NCBI GenBank assembly: GCA_030704615.1
Contig: CM060732.1
Coordinates: 69,297,053-69,361,052, forward strand
From: Takakia lepidozioides
Lineage: Eukaryota; Streptophyta; Takakiopsida; Takakiales; Takakiaceae
Direction of reading: 5' to 3'
Length of the DNA: 64,000 nt
Positions 55,206-64,000 of this stretch are shown here, piece by piece. Positions within the stretch are counted from its first letter, which is position 1. Each line of letters opens with the position of its first letter. Both the position numbers and the translations under genes were made by a program. The notes below the pieces were generated by a model, which ran no database searches, was not told where the DNA came from, and saw only the letters and a program-made list of their open reading frames with translations.

Positions 55206-56262
55206 TTGTGCGTTGCCAGTGGGTTTGCTCTCCGTGAAAGCATAGACATTGAGGGAGCTGCCCACAACCCTTTCGTATTCTGTTGAGAGCTCCTCCATTT
55301 TTTGCTGGAAGGGATACATATTTCTCATTATCCCACTCAGCTGTGGGTACCGGAAAAGTTTGCAGCATTTCTTTACATAAGTCTCCATATTTGCGCTTCC
55401 CGCATGCGGGACTGCATAAAATACAATGCCCTGTAGCTTTCTGAGAAAGATCTTTGCAGAGTGGCAGGCTTCTCTGTCGAAGTCATTTAGTGTGGGGTGA
55501 GAGCTTCTTCTGTGAGCCTCCACAATCAGTCTCTTGATGACAAGACCTCCAAAGTTATGGCCGAACAGAACCCTCGGGTTTCGTTTGCCATCCTTCCATC
55601 TCCCGCTGCAAAATTGTATAGTGTTAGATTGTGCTGTGACAGCACCGCATACAAGGACACTTGATATGCATATGACAGTATATCATGCGGTCCTTCTAAT
55701 GACAGATCATCCCATAGATTTGTGTCTCTGGTGCTGATTGCAAAAGAAGAGACAACTCTATGTGCATGTTCCGTAAGTTGGAGATGCTCCACATTAAGCT
55801 TCAATCTTCACTTCCAGCCGCATAAATCTAAGTTATAGTTGTTTTTGACACACCCAAGCTTGAATCTGATTAGCTGGGGCCCAAGGCCCGGTGAGGGCGT
55901 GAATCCAAAGTAAAATTCACTTGACCTGCAACTTGAAAAACAGCATTCCTTGCCCTATAAGTAATGCAATCAAATCTGGTGATGACTTCCACATGTACAC
56001 CCCACAGCTTCAATGAGAGGGGCTGGGTATTTAGAGAAAGAGACAGACTACCTGTTCACAAAACTCTCTAGAAGGTTCTTGCCAATGTCGCTCACGTCTT
56101 TGTTTTCCTCCCTCTGGGCCCATGTGTGCTGCTGCATCGTATGAGATGGAAAAACACCACATCCAGGCTTGTCTCGTGGGCCTCACCGTCGGGCGGCCAT
56201 AACTGATGAATCTGCGGTGCGCATTTCATAACAGGTGAAGACAAGTACACAACTTAACTTTT
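55176..56262 (-). pseudogene. SERAC1-like alpha/beta hydrolase (copy 2), truncated by the LINE
   Basis: From 56262: exon matching copy 1 (LDVVFFH), but with about 130 bp missing so it jumps to the SYDAAAH region. Then 55804-55526 (LWDDLSLEGPHDILSYAYQV) and 55570-55210: GHNFGGLVIKRLIVEA, then GIVFYAVPHAGS and VYAFTESKPTG. GHSFGG-type motifs carry the nucleophilic Ser; here it is Asn, so hydrolysis is unlikely. The C-terminus is lost where the LINE begins, ~55205. Confidence 0.65.
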
Positions 56263-56879
56263 CAACGCACAACAAGACCTCAGCACGTCACTTATTTGGA
56301 AGCCAACACGATCTATGCACCGCTGCCGCATTCGCTTTTAGCACCTACAGATTAAAGACCATGAGCCTTCCTGAACAGGTTGAAACCTCCTTTGGCCCAG
56401 GGGGGTGCTGAAAGTCTGTGTTGAGACGGGCTGACACCAGGAGGTAGAACAGCTGCAATGGTGTCGGCATATTCGTCTCTTAAGAAACTCTCCAAGATCG
56501 TACTTTTCAGTCCCGCGAATTCATTCTCGAAGAAAATTTTGGACATGGAGCGATGGAAGCTGACGAGGCTCTGCTTTCTTACATGCTGCAAGCAAGGATC
56601 CCTTCGTAATATACCCAGTATAGTTTAGAATCAACATGAATGTACATATTATTCACCAAGTCTCCGGTGCTCACCATCGTGCTGGAGATACTTTGCACAC
56701 TACTGCGGTCTTCACTCCAGAGCGGCTACTACCTCGGTTGTAATTCAGAACTCGCTTCTGTGAATCCCGCAGGAAAAAACTGTCGTGAGATGCTGTTCTC
56801 CTTCCTTTCGTTGGGGCCTTTACTGTGGGCTCCCAGTCTACGGATAGAGACTGGTACCTGCACCGTGAGGACAGCAGCA

Positions 56880-57560
56880 GGGAAATCGAAAGTTAAGAAT
56901 GCTTTTCATTCACTGTCCTTTCTACTTAATATGAGAGCCGTGGGAGACACCGTCTAGTCGACCATTTGGCTTTCCACAGTCTATTTCCATACTGCACTAT
57001 CTCCAGATTGTGCAGTAATAACTTATCATGAAAACACTCTCTCTACCCACAAGTCTCTCTCCAACCTTTGCCTACTCATACAGCTCCACAGGGTTTCCTT
57101 ACTGATTATTGTCCTGGGAACTTCGTACATGAACGTTTCCAACGCCTCTCATTTTACAATAATTAGGACGTTGTGGCGCAGGCGCGAGGTGACCGGTGGG
57201 CCCCGTGCACGGACGCCCCGCTCCCCCCACCTGGACCCCCCCTGCGCAAGGTCGCCCAGCTGCTGCCGCGGCCCCAGCAGCCGCGCCCACGGCAGCCCCC
57301 CCGCGCCATCAGTCCGCTACCCGTGAGTCCAGTCCACCAAATCGCCAGTCTGCCGGCCAGTCTGCTGTGCTAGTCCCCGCAAGTCCACCCAAGAGTCCGC
57401 TGTGCCCGTCTACTGCCCCCAGTCTGTCAGTCCGCACCGGCCGAAGGATCTGGATCGTCCATTCTGAGAAACCCATCCGCGCCATCCATGTTTAGGGCAT
57501 GGAAGATCGCAACATCCTGCCACGAACTCGCCCCGAACTCGCCCACTCGTTCTTGTTGTC
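56880..57560. other. Intergenic: GC-rich block and AGTC(T/C)GC words
   Basis: 57170-57310 is strongly GC-rich (GCCGCGGCCCCAGCAGCCGCG); overlapping frames across it reflect composition. From 57310 AGTCTGC / AGTCCGC words begin, related to the QQT array. Confidence 0.5.
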
Positions 57561-57766
57561 TCGTTCTTGCGGGCCTTTGCTCTCCAATGTTGCGGAGCTG
57601 ACTTTGCACGCATGCGGCTGTTCTTCTTGTTTAGGGCGATTTTAATGATGATGAAGGGTGTGCCTGAACATGAGAGGGCTGGCGGGGCTCTACAGCCACC
57701 ATCGTGCATATGCTTCCACTATTTTCACCTTCGTTTTGTGCTGACGTGCTTATTTTTTAGGACGAT

Positions 57767-58000
57767 ATGTGGAAAAATTGCATGCGTTTACGGTTTGTGG
57801 TGTGCGAGTCCGAGCTCTTTTTTATGGAGCAGGAAACCATTGGTAACATGATAGCGGAAATCGCGGAAGCATATGCACGTGGAGGCGTGTATACATTGCA
57901 GAATTTATGTCCACTGATGAGACTGTTCAGAGGAGGACGTCTCTGCCACCACATGTCTAGGAACTGCGTAGAGCCTCAAACATCCAGATGCACCTCCTGA
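57767..58000 (+). CDS. Short ORF, unrecognised
   Basis: 77 codons, MWKNCMRLRFVVCESELFFM, then GNMIAEIAEAYARGGVYTLQ. Possibly an exon starting with a TTTTTTAG acceptor. No motif. Confidence 0.25.
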   Translation: MWKNCMRLRFVVCESELFFMEQETIGNMIAEIAEAYARGGVYTLQNLCPLMRLFRGGRLCHHMSRNCVEPQTSRCTS

Positions 58001-58199
58001 AACATCATATCTCAACCACTACCGTCTCCTTGAAAATTGGACAATGGGAAAGAAGACGTAGCCTGAGAGATGTGGATTCACGTTGCTTCTGGATGTTTGA
58101 GGTCTTTACGATTGCAAATGCGTGTGGATCAACAGGCTCTTCAACTGCGTCTTTGTCAGTACTTTCTCTAAGCAGTGTGTTGTGCATGAGTATGGGTAT

Positions 58200-58650
58200 A
58201 TGTAAGTCTGCTGGACGGATGAAATGCAACCACGGCATGACGGTGACGCCAAGCGTGGTTCTGATGGGATATCAGTCTGGTCTGCTGGACTGTTGGTCTG
58301 TAGGGATACCAGTCTGGTGTGGCGCGAGTTTGTTCTTCACTGGACTACTCGGCCATCACTGCCTGCCGAATTCCGAAGTGTCTTCTCTCGTCTTATCCCC
58401 GAAGTCTCTTCTCTCGTCAGTATATTGAACTGTCGGTCAGCTGGAAGTCCGTCTCTTCGGATATGAGTGCGTTTAACTACTACCATTTAATTATCTGCAT
58501 TGTCGTGAGTCTGCTGAGCCATCGGACTGCTGGTCTGTCCATCTCTTCTGATATCAGTCAGCTAGACTGTCACAAAGTCAGTCTGTTGTGGTGCAAGTCT
58601 GTTTGCGCTGGGTCTGTTGAGCCATCATTATGATCAAGTGTAAGTCTGCT
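58200..58650 (-). repeat. Second GTCTGCTG repeat tract
   Basis: AGTCTGCTG, GGTCTGCTGGAC, GGACTGCTGGTCTG recur, the reverse complement of the CAGCAGAC core at 12835-14600. Confidence 0.5.
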
Positions 58651-58734
58651 GGACCTATCGTGCTCAAATCATTGTGCTTAGGGGTAAGTTTTGTGAATGA
58701 GTTCATTTATCTGGTTGTGAAGGCTTTGATTCTA

Positions 58735-58805
58735 GCATGTGGTAGTGTAGTGTGGGGAGCAGCTGCAGGGAGGTAGTGTGGGGAGCAGCTGTAGGGAGGT
58801 AGTGT
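58735..58805 (+). repeat. Short tandem repeat
   Basis: GTAGTGTGGGGAGCAGCTG(C/T)AGGGAG, two full units and a partial. Confidence 0.8.
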
Positions 58806-59163
58806 GGTGGCGTAGCGTCGCGAGTGTTTGCCTGCAGTACGCGCTAACCTTGCTTTGTGCAAGTTGTGTCAAATTTAAAGTATGGTAAAGCTCTGGTCTT
58901 CTTTTGTAATTGCTTTGCCAGACTTGTTATCCTTCTCCCATTATTCGTAAGACTCACTCTCACATGGTGCATCAGTACGTGGACCCAGCTGTTATCTTGT
59001 GTGGTGTGCATTGTGTCAGTGCTGATGCAATCGCTAGGGCTTGGCGAGTTCTTGAAAGTATATCAGGCTGAGCCACGGGTGCTTACAGTCATAGTCAAAT
59101 ATTGTGGTGCAATGTTGTAAGTTCAATTCACTTGTTTATTTATACACACTGGGAGAGGTTGTA

Positions 59164-59502
59164 TTAGGTGCCTAGTAAGTGACGAGAGATCAATGCGTCG
59201 ACCCAAGAGCTTTTCGGTACAATTTCACAAGGCTGCCCAGCTGATGTAGAGCCACTGATGCTTGCAGGTAGCGTATGGCTTTGAAGTTGGGCTCGAAGGC
59301 AGCTACCCAACAGCCATAAGGCTGCTGCTATGAGGGAGAAGTATCCAACATGTGCGCCACCATCTACCACAAGGGCTTCACCATCGCTACAGCGCCCATT
59401 GCCCATAATGTAGTGGAAGATGATTGTCTCAACATGTGACCAGTACCTCAGACTTCTTATCTTTCCAGAAATGTCACAATTGCAGTTGCTACAAACGAAC
59501 AT
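59164..59502 (-). pseudogene. FkbM-type methyltransferase fragment
   Basis: GEALVVDGGAHVGYFSLIAAA is a SAM-binding motif I of the FkbM type (xVDxGAxxGYFSL). A one-base slip near 59313 moves the continuation to the adjacent frame, which reads VAAFEPNFKAIRYLQASVAL, the AFEPxP..xxxL motif that follows. FkbM proteins methylate sugars or secondary metabolites. No C-terminal half follows; a stop comes soon after (~59180). Confidence 0.6.
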
Positions 59503-60116
59503 GGAGAACGTTGGCTTGAAGGCTTTAGTGGTTATGACTAATCTGCTCGTTTTTAATCTTCCAGGGGTATTTTCTTCATCTTGTTCATCTTGAGATTTAC
59601 ATTAGAGAACCGCAGGTATTTAGGTGCCTAGTTAGTGATGCCCCAGGCAGCTGCAAACCGCGTATTCTGGTGCGCGACTAGATTTCGCTAGAACGGATTT
59701 TACCCGGCTATGTAGCTACCACTTATTCAACGCATGCTGCAGGTACCCTAAGGACGCTAACAAAGTTCTGTTAGCCAAGCAAACTGGTTTGATATGAAGC
59801 TAGATAACATTTCATCGCAGAGGGTTTCTTGCTTGCGCTTGACAATGAGGTATATGCTTGGGTTTTTGTCTGCCAAGGCTGAGTGAGTAGCTTAATAAGC
59901 GAGCCAGCGCCCTGCTTGTGTCCGTTGGGAAGCAATCATCGGCGCTCGTCGGTGACCTTACCGCAATGTTCGATGCACACCAACATACATGTGATTACAA
60001 CAAGGACTTCAGAGAAGATCGGAGAACTGACCTTAAAGAGAACAAACTGAGTTCACAGAAATGGGCCTTTTGACTGGTATGTGTAGAATAACTTTGTGGT
60101 TGAGCTTCAGAACCAC
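59503..60116. other. No gene supported
   Basis: Mixed-composition sequence between the FkbM fragment and the LTR of the next retroelement; no frame with protein features. Confidence 0.5.
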
Positions 60117-60644
60117 TGTCGTGCGCATACGTATCGCTACACAACTACATCGCTGTCCAAACCACACCACACATATATGCACAATAAAGTAGTCTGCCAC
60201 AATGAAATGAAAACTAAACTCACACTGTCTCTTGAGACAAAAACACGAAATACAATACAATCACTCGTTAAAATAAGAGTCGAGCCAGGGGCACCCCAAG
60301 CTATGGGGACTCCACCCCACAACATCCTACTCTCCCTCCATAAGTACACTCAGATGCTAAGCAGCGAGGGAGCTCGGTCGTGCAGGCTCAACTCGAGAGA
60401 GATAAGCCGCACGACTGACGAGCTCGTGAAGATAAGATGATTCAGGTGTCAAGCTAAACTTGATACCTGACTTAACACTTGAACTAATTCCAAGTGTTAA
60501 ATACAAATAACTAGATTTATTCTAGTTAGTTTCACACTGTGTTTATTTAACTTGACAGCTGTCGTGCGCATACATATCGCTACACAACTACATCGTTGTC
60601 CAAACCACACCACACATATATGCACAATAAAGTAGTCTGCCACA
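60117..60644 (-). repeat. Putative 3' LTR, with 85-bp direct repeats at its two ends
   Basis: Minus-strand start TGTGGCAGAC right after the purine tract, end ...GACA (TG..CA). An 85-bp block occurs at 60117-60201 and 60560-60644 with few differences. The LTR limits are inferred because the partner LTR is outside the window. Confidence 0.5.
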
Positions 60645-60806
60645 ATCGCCCCCCTAGCTGGTGGTTAGGTCCCTCTAACTCCAGATAGCTACAAGATGTA
60701 ATAGCCACAGCCGTACTAAGTCCTCTATCACTATCCCTATTGTACTCAAACTCTATAGACCAAGAGGCCGGGTACAAAAGCAACCCCATGGTTGTATCCA
60801 CTCCCA

Positions 60807-61390
60807 CTATCCAATGCAATGGGGACATAACCAATCCCCATCAGGAACCATTTCAAGAGGTGGAGTCAAGCATCCCATATGCCAACCTCTAGAACATTGA
60901 TCACACACCAGCATGGTGGCTGCCCCTCTAGCAGACCCACACAACATGCACCTCAAACTTGCAGGTACCACTGCCAGGTTTGGGTCAACCCTTCCATCAA
61001 CATTTGGAAGGTGACATGGCGCGCAATTACGCACATGGTCCTTCCAAATCATGCCATCCCGACCCTCCAAGATCAGGACTCCTGAGGGCAACACCTCTCG
61101 AACCCTCAAAATAGTACGTCCTGCAGTCACATCCAAGGTCGTAGGAGCAGTCTGCTGCAGATAAACATAGTCACCAGGGTTAAATCTCCGAACCCCAGGA
61201 CGATAGCCTCACCACGTATGGTAGCATACCTCAACGTATCATGATGTTGTGCAATGGCAAGGTTCTCGAAAGCCATGGGCATGACTTTCTTGAACAACTC
61301 TGCACGCTGATCACATGCACGTGCCCACATGTCCGGATCGTCAGGGTTGAGAACTGTAGCAGCTTCTCTACGAATGGATGCAGGCAAATC
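60807..61390 (-). pseudogene. Integrase C-terminus followed by a PHD finger
   Basis: 61387-61127 (WARACDQRAELFKKV; AQHHDTLRYATIRG) is the post-catalytic integrase region. After a slip, 61136-60807 reads RVREVLPSGVLILEG, then LRCMLCGSARGAATMLVCDQ, CSRGWHMGC and DWLCPHC: C-x2-C ... C-x2-C ... H-x2-C ... C-x2-C, a C4HC3 PHD finger, ending at TAG 60807. PHD fingers read histone H3 tails. In this position other gypsy elements carry a chromodomain, so it may direct integration. That role is inference. Confidence 0.8.
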
Positions 61391-61396
61391 CAGCTC

Positions 61397-62842
61397 TCAG
61401 CCAAAGAGAAGAAAGTATGGTGAGAAGGAAGCAAGTGATGCTTGCTTACTGAACATGTAGCCCATGGCTAACCAAGGTAACTGAAGGTCCCAATCTCCTA
61501 GGTGTCCCTTCTGCAAGCCATATTTGCGCAAACCCCTCTTCACTGTCTGAACAACCCTCTCTACCAAGCCATCGGCCTCAGGATGATCCCGAGAAGTGGT
61601 GCGGTGGTCTACCAAGGCCTTATCACACAACGCCTGAAACTCCCCCAAGAACTCTCTCCCTTGGTCCGTGAGTACCTCAGCTCGAGCACCGAATCGGCTA
61701 AGTACACAATCCAAGAATGTATACGCAGCCTTATCAGGCAATGGAACCAACTCGATCCACTTGGAAAAGTGCTCCACCATCACCAACACATACTTGTTGT
61801 GGCGCATGGTCAATTGCAACGGCCCTGCAAAGTCAAGACTCCACATGTAGCCCAATCCTATGATCGGAAGAGGGTGCAATTGTGGTGTAGGGGCGTTGAA
61901 TGAAGCACGCACCCTGTCACACACCATGCACCTAGCCACAAATTGTTGCACCTCTATGTGCATACCACGCCACCAATACTGCCCCTGCAGTAGACTATGA
62001 ATGTGTCGCACCCCAAAATGCCCCAACTCCTCATGGGCATGCCGCACTAACCGTGCCCGCTGGGTTGGGTGAGGCACAATCCTCACTCGACCATCCTCCC
62101 ACACTCGGAGTAGGTATGTCCCCTCCCACTTGAACCTCTTGGCTCGTTGTAGGATCCGATCCCTCTCCTTGGCAGTCACAGTGGCTGTCGTGCCCCAAGT
62201 GCGGAGATAGTCCAACACAGCTGAATCCTCATGTATATCTTTGGCGCCACCTTGCTCATTGCTGGCCTCAGGGTCCTCAGACACTCGGTCTACACTCATC
62301 CCTGTTGTAGGTCCAACCCGGCCTTCCGCTGCCAAGATACACAAAAATGCAGATGCATGCCATCCGGGCACCATCTCCTCGTCCGTCTCACCATGCCACC
62401 GAGCTCCAGTGTCATCCTGCTGGCCCGTGCATGGATTGCGACTCAACCTATCCGCATCCCGATTGACCAAACCCGGTCGATGCACAACCTGAAAGTCATA
62501 CTCTTGAAGTATGAGTGCCCACCGTGCAAGCTTCCCCGTAAGCTTGTCTGACTCCATCAACCACTTGAGTGGCTGGTGATCCGTGACAAGGGTGAAGAGA
62601 TTGTCATATAGATAGCACCTGAAGTGTGCCACGGCCCACACTGCATCTAAGCACTCTCCCTCATATGAGCTATACTTAGCCTCTACAGCGTTGTTCGAGC
62701 GACTGACATAAGCCACTACGAACTCTTTTCCCTCATCATCCACTTGTGTGAGCACCGCTCCAAGCCCCAGCATGCTCCAATCTATATGCAGCTGAAAAGG
62801 ACGCCCCCTGATAGGTCGTCTCAAGATGGGCGCCGAGGTCAA
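61397..62842 (-). CDS. pol: RNase H and integrase of the PHD-finger gypsy element
   Basis: RNase H: LHIDWSMLGLGAVLTQ, VAYVSRSNNAVEAKYSSYEG, LVTDHQPLKWLM. Integrase: HHCC finger (ELGHFGVRHIHSLL, CMVC), then D in WSLDFAGP, D in LTDQGREF, E in ADGLVERVVQTVK. 481 codons without a stop; catalytic residues intact. Continues with shifted frames on either side. Confidence 0.9.
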   Translation of the reverse strand: MTSAPILRRPIRGRPFQLHIDWSMLGLGAVLTQVDDEGKEFVVAYVSRSNNAVEAKYSSYEGECLDAVWAVAHFRCYLYDNLFTLVTDHQPLKWLMESDKLTGKLARWALILQEYDFQVVHRPGLVNRDADRLSRNPCTGQQDDTGARWHGETDEEMVPGWHASAFLCILAAEGRVGPTTGMSVDRVSEDPEASNEQGGAKDIHEDSAVLDYLRTWGTTATVTAKERDRILQRAKRFKWEGTYLLRVWEDGRVRIVPHPTQRARLVRHAHEELGHFGVRHIHSLLQGQYWWRGMHIEVQQFVARCMVCDRVRASFNAPTPQLHPLPIIGLGYMWSLDFAGPLQLTMRHNKYVLVMVEHFSKWIELVPLPDKAAYTFLDCVLSRFGARAEVLTDQGREFLGEFQALCDKALVDHRTTSRDHPEADGLVERVVQTVKRGLRKYGLQKGHLGDWDLQLPWLAMGYMFSKQASLASFSPYFLLFG

Positions 62843-62866
62843 CCTCGCCTTGAGCTCTTGGAAAGC

Positions 62867-63830
62867 TCATTCTTGCTCATCTTCCCACTGCCACTCCTGG
62901 TCCACCTTGGTCAACTTGGTTAGAGCCTTTGCAATGGCACTAAATCCCTTGACAAACCGTCTATAATAGTTTGCCAACCCAATGAAAGCTCGAACTCGGC
63001 TCACATCCGTGGGGCGTGGAATCTGTGCAATGGCCTCTACCTTAGTCTGCTGTACCCCCAATCCTCCAGGATATATCATGTGACCCAGATACTCAATCTG
63101 GTTGTGGAAAAACTTGCACTTCCCTGGATGTAACTTCAATCCGCGCACCCTCAAGCGCTCAAATACCACCTGAAGGTGTCTCTCATGCTCCTCCACCGTA
63201 GCACTAAAGATGATGATATCATCTATGTAGCACCGAGCAAACTCCACCCTGCTAGAATCCTGTCCATGACTCTCTGAAACTCTGTAGGAGCGTTCTTAAG
63301 CCCAAATGGTAAGAACCGCCACTGGTATAGGCAATCCTTCCAGTGCTCATTGATCCCCCAGAATGTCGTCTTCTGCTTATCCGCCTCCTTGATCGGCAAC
63401 TGGTGATATTCGGATCGTAAATCCAAAGTGCTAAAGACCTTGGCATGCCCAATGGCATCAAAGATCTCCTCTGGTGTTGGCATGGCATACCTATCGGACT
63501 TGGTCTGACGATTTACAGACCGGTAATCACCGCACATATGTCTCTCCGTCCAATTGCCATAGACATCCTTCTTGGCTGGCATCACTGTGGCTGAAGCATA
63601 CTCTCCACCAGATAGCTCCACCAAACCAGCCTCCCAGAGGTCCTGAGTTCTCATCTGAATCAAGGACCTCTCCATGTCACTGTATCTATAGGGTCTCCGA
63701 AAGATTGGCGTGTCAGTGGCCAATTCAATGCGAATCTCTTGACCCTTCAGTGCTCCCAAGTCCTTCAACTGAAGGCAAAGCAGTTTATGTAAGCCCTCAA
63801 GAACCGCCGTATACATCGTCTCTCTCCTCC
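62867..63830 (-). pseudogene. pol: Reverse transcriptase of the PHD-finger gypsy element
   Basis: 63816-63223: TPIFRRPYRYSDME, then FSTLDLRSEYHQ (motif A Asp), FLPFGLKNAPTEFQRVMD. The frame slips near 63240; 63247-62867 holds the YIDDII catalytic box, LKLHPGKCKFFHNQ and GLANYYRRFV. The upstream protease region (63830-64000) is only partly inside the window. Confidence 0.88.
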
Positions 63831-64000
63831 GGTGACTATGGGTCCAACATCAGGCTCCCAGTTGTCCTCCGTGACTGCAACCTTGAGTCCAGCAGGCTTA
63901 GAGGTAGAAGACGCGTCCCGTGGTTGCTATGCTGCAACCTCTTGAGCAGTGACCACTGCCTGCTCTGTCAGTGACAATGTCTCATCCTGCCCCATCATCC

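Larger units (their letters stand above)
60117..64000 (-). mobile_element. Ty3/gypsy retrotransposon with a C-terminal PHD finger (3' part; runs off the window)
   Basis: Minus strand: protease end (before 63830), RT 63816-62867, RNase H 62842-62250, integrase 62200-61400, integrase C-terminus and PHD finger 61390-60807, purine-rich tract ~60645-60660, then a putative LTR to 60117. RT before integrase marks Ty3/gypsy. Frames break near 63240, 62860, 61395 and 61170. The 5' LTR and gag lie beyond position 64000. Confidence 0.88.

Noticed and set aside
57196-57495. Overlapping Pro/Arg-rich ORFs
   Set aside because: All three frames are open because the DNA is GC-rich; no frame has protein character.
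1-64000. tRNA or rRNA genes
   Set aside because: Read for cloverleaf boxes (TGGCNNAGTGG, GGTTCGANNCC) and conserved rRNA cores by eye; none stood out. A covariance-model scan would be decisive.

Overview
This window is nuclear DNA of a plant-lineage eukaryote. The genes have introns with GT..AG borders. There is an NB-ARC/LRR resistance-type gene, a SERAC1-like hydrolase, Ty3/gypsy and LINE retroelements, and a Mutator-like (MULE) transposon. The mixture, with a SWIM-type MULE protein and ParB-like genes, looks most like a streptophyte alga such as Chara. That is inference from memory, not a search. Almost everything here is mobile or broken by mobile DNA.

Region 1 (1-15.9 kb). A host ORF with Gln-Gln-Thr repeats (28-890 and 12491-15033) is split by an 11.6-kb MULE-like transposon (891-12490). 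The transposon has imperfect GC-rich terminal inverted repeats and an exact 11-bp target duplication. Removing the element and one duplication copy rejoins the host ORF in frame. The element carries two divergent genes: a MULE transposase with a SWIM finger (minus strand), and a ten-exon gene (plus strand, 5872-11797). The second gene encodes an N-terminal ParB-like domain followed by a DNA-methyltransferase-like domain in beta-class order (motif IV, then X, then I). Its introns hold arrays of a near-perfect palindrome, one copy with compensatory changes in both arms. This is the most interesting system in the window.

Region 2 (15.9-25.7 kb). A minus-strand zinc-finger gene is followed by AT-rich repeat country: a possible non-autonomous DNA transposon with TAGTGAAA subterminal repeats, several copies of one dispersed repeat family, a ~230-bp duplication and a ~110-bp tandem array. 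One repeat copy carries a captured gag fragment.

Region 3 (25.8-28.8 kb). A second, decayed ParB-like gene.

Region 4 (29.9-48.9 kb). One minus-strand NB-ARC/LRR pseudogene has been opened three times: a solo LTR in the LRR array (TSD GGCAG), a complete 13.3-kb Ty3/gypsy element at an exon/intron border (TSD GACCT), and a piggyBac-like MITE in an upstream intron (TTAA). The gypsy element has frameshifted gag and pol, but a long block of extra 3' ORFs in which three stop/start junctions are TAATG overlaps.

Region 5 (48.9-60 kb). Two inverted copies of a SERAC1-like hydrolase gene, one cut by a 5'-truncated LINE; an unrecognised minus-strand gene; and a FkbM-type methyltransferase fragment. 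Region 6 (60.1-64 kb) is the 3' half of a second, minus-strand Ty3/gypsy element whose pol ends in a PHD finger; it runs off the window. No rRNA, tRNA or CRISPR array was seen.
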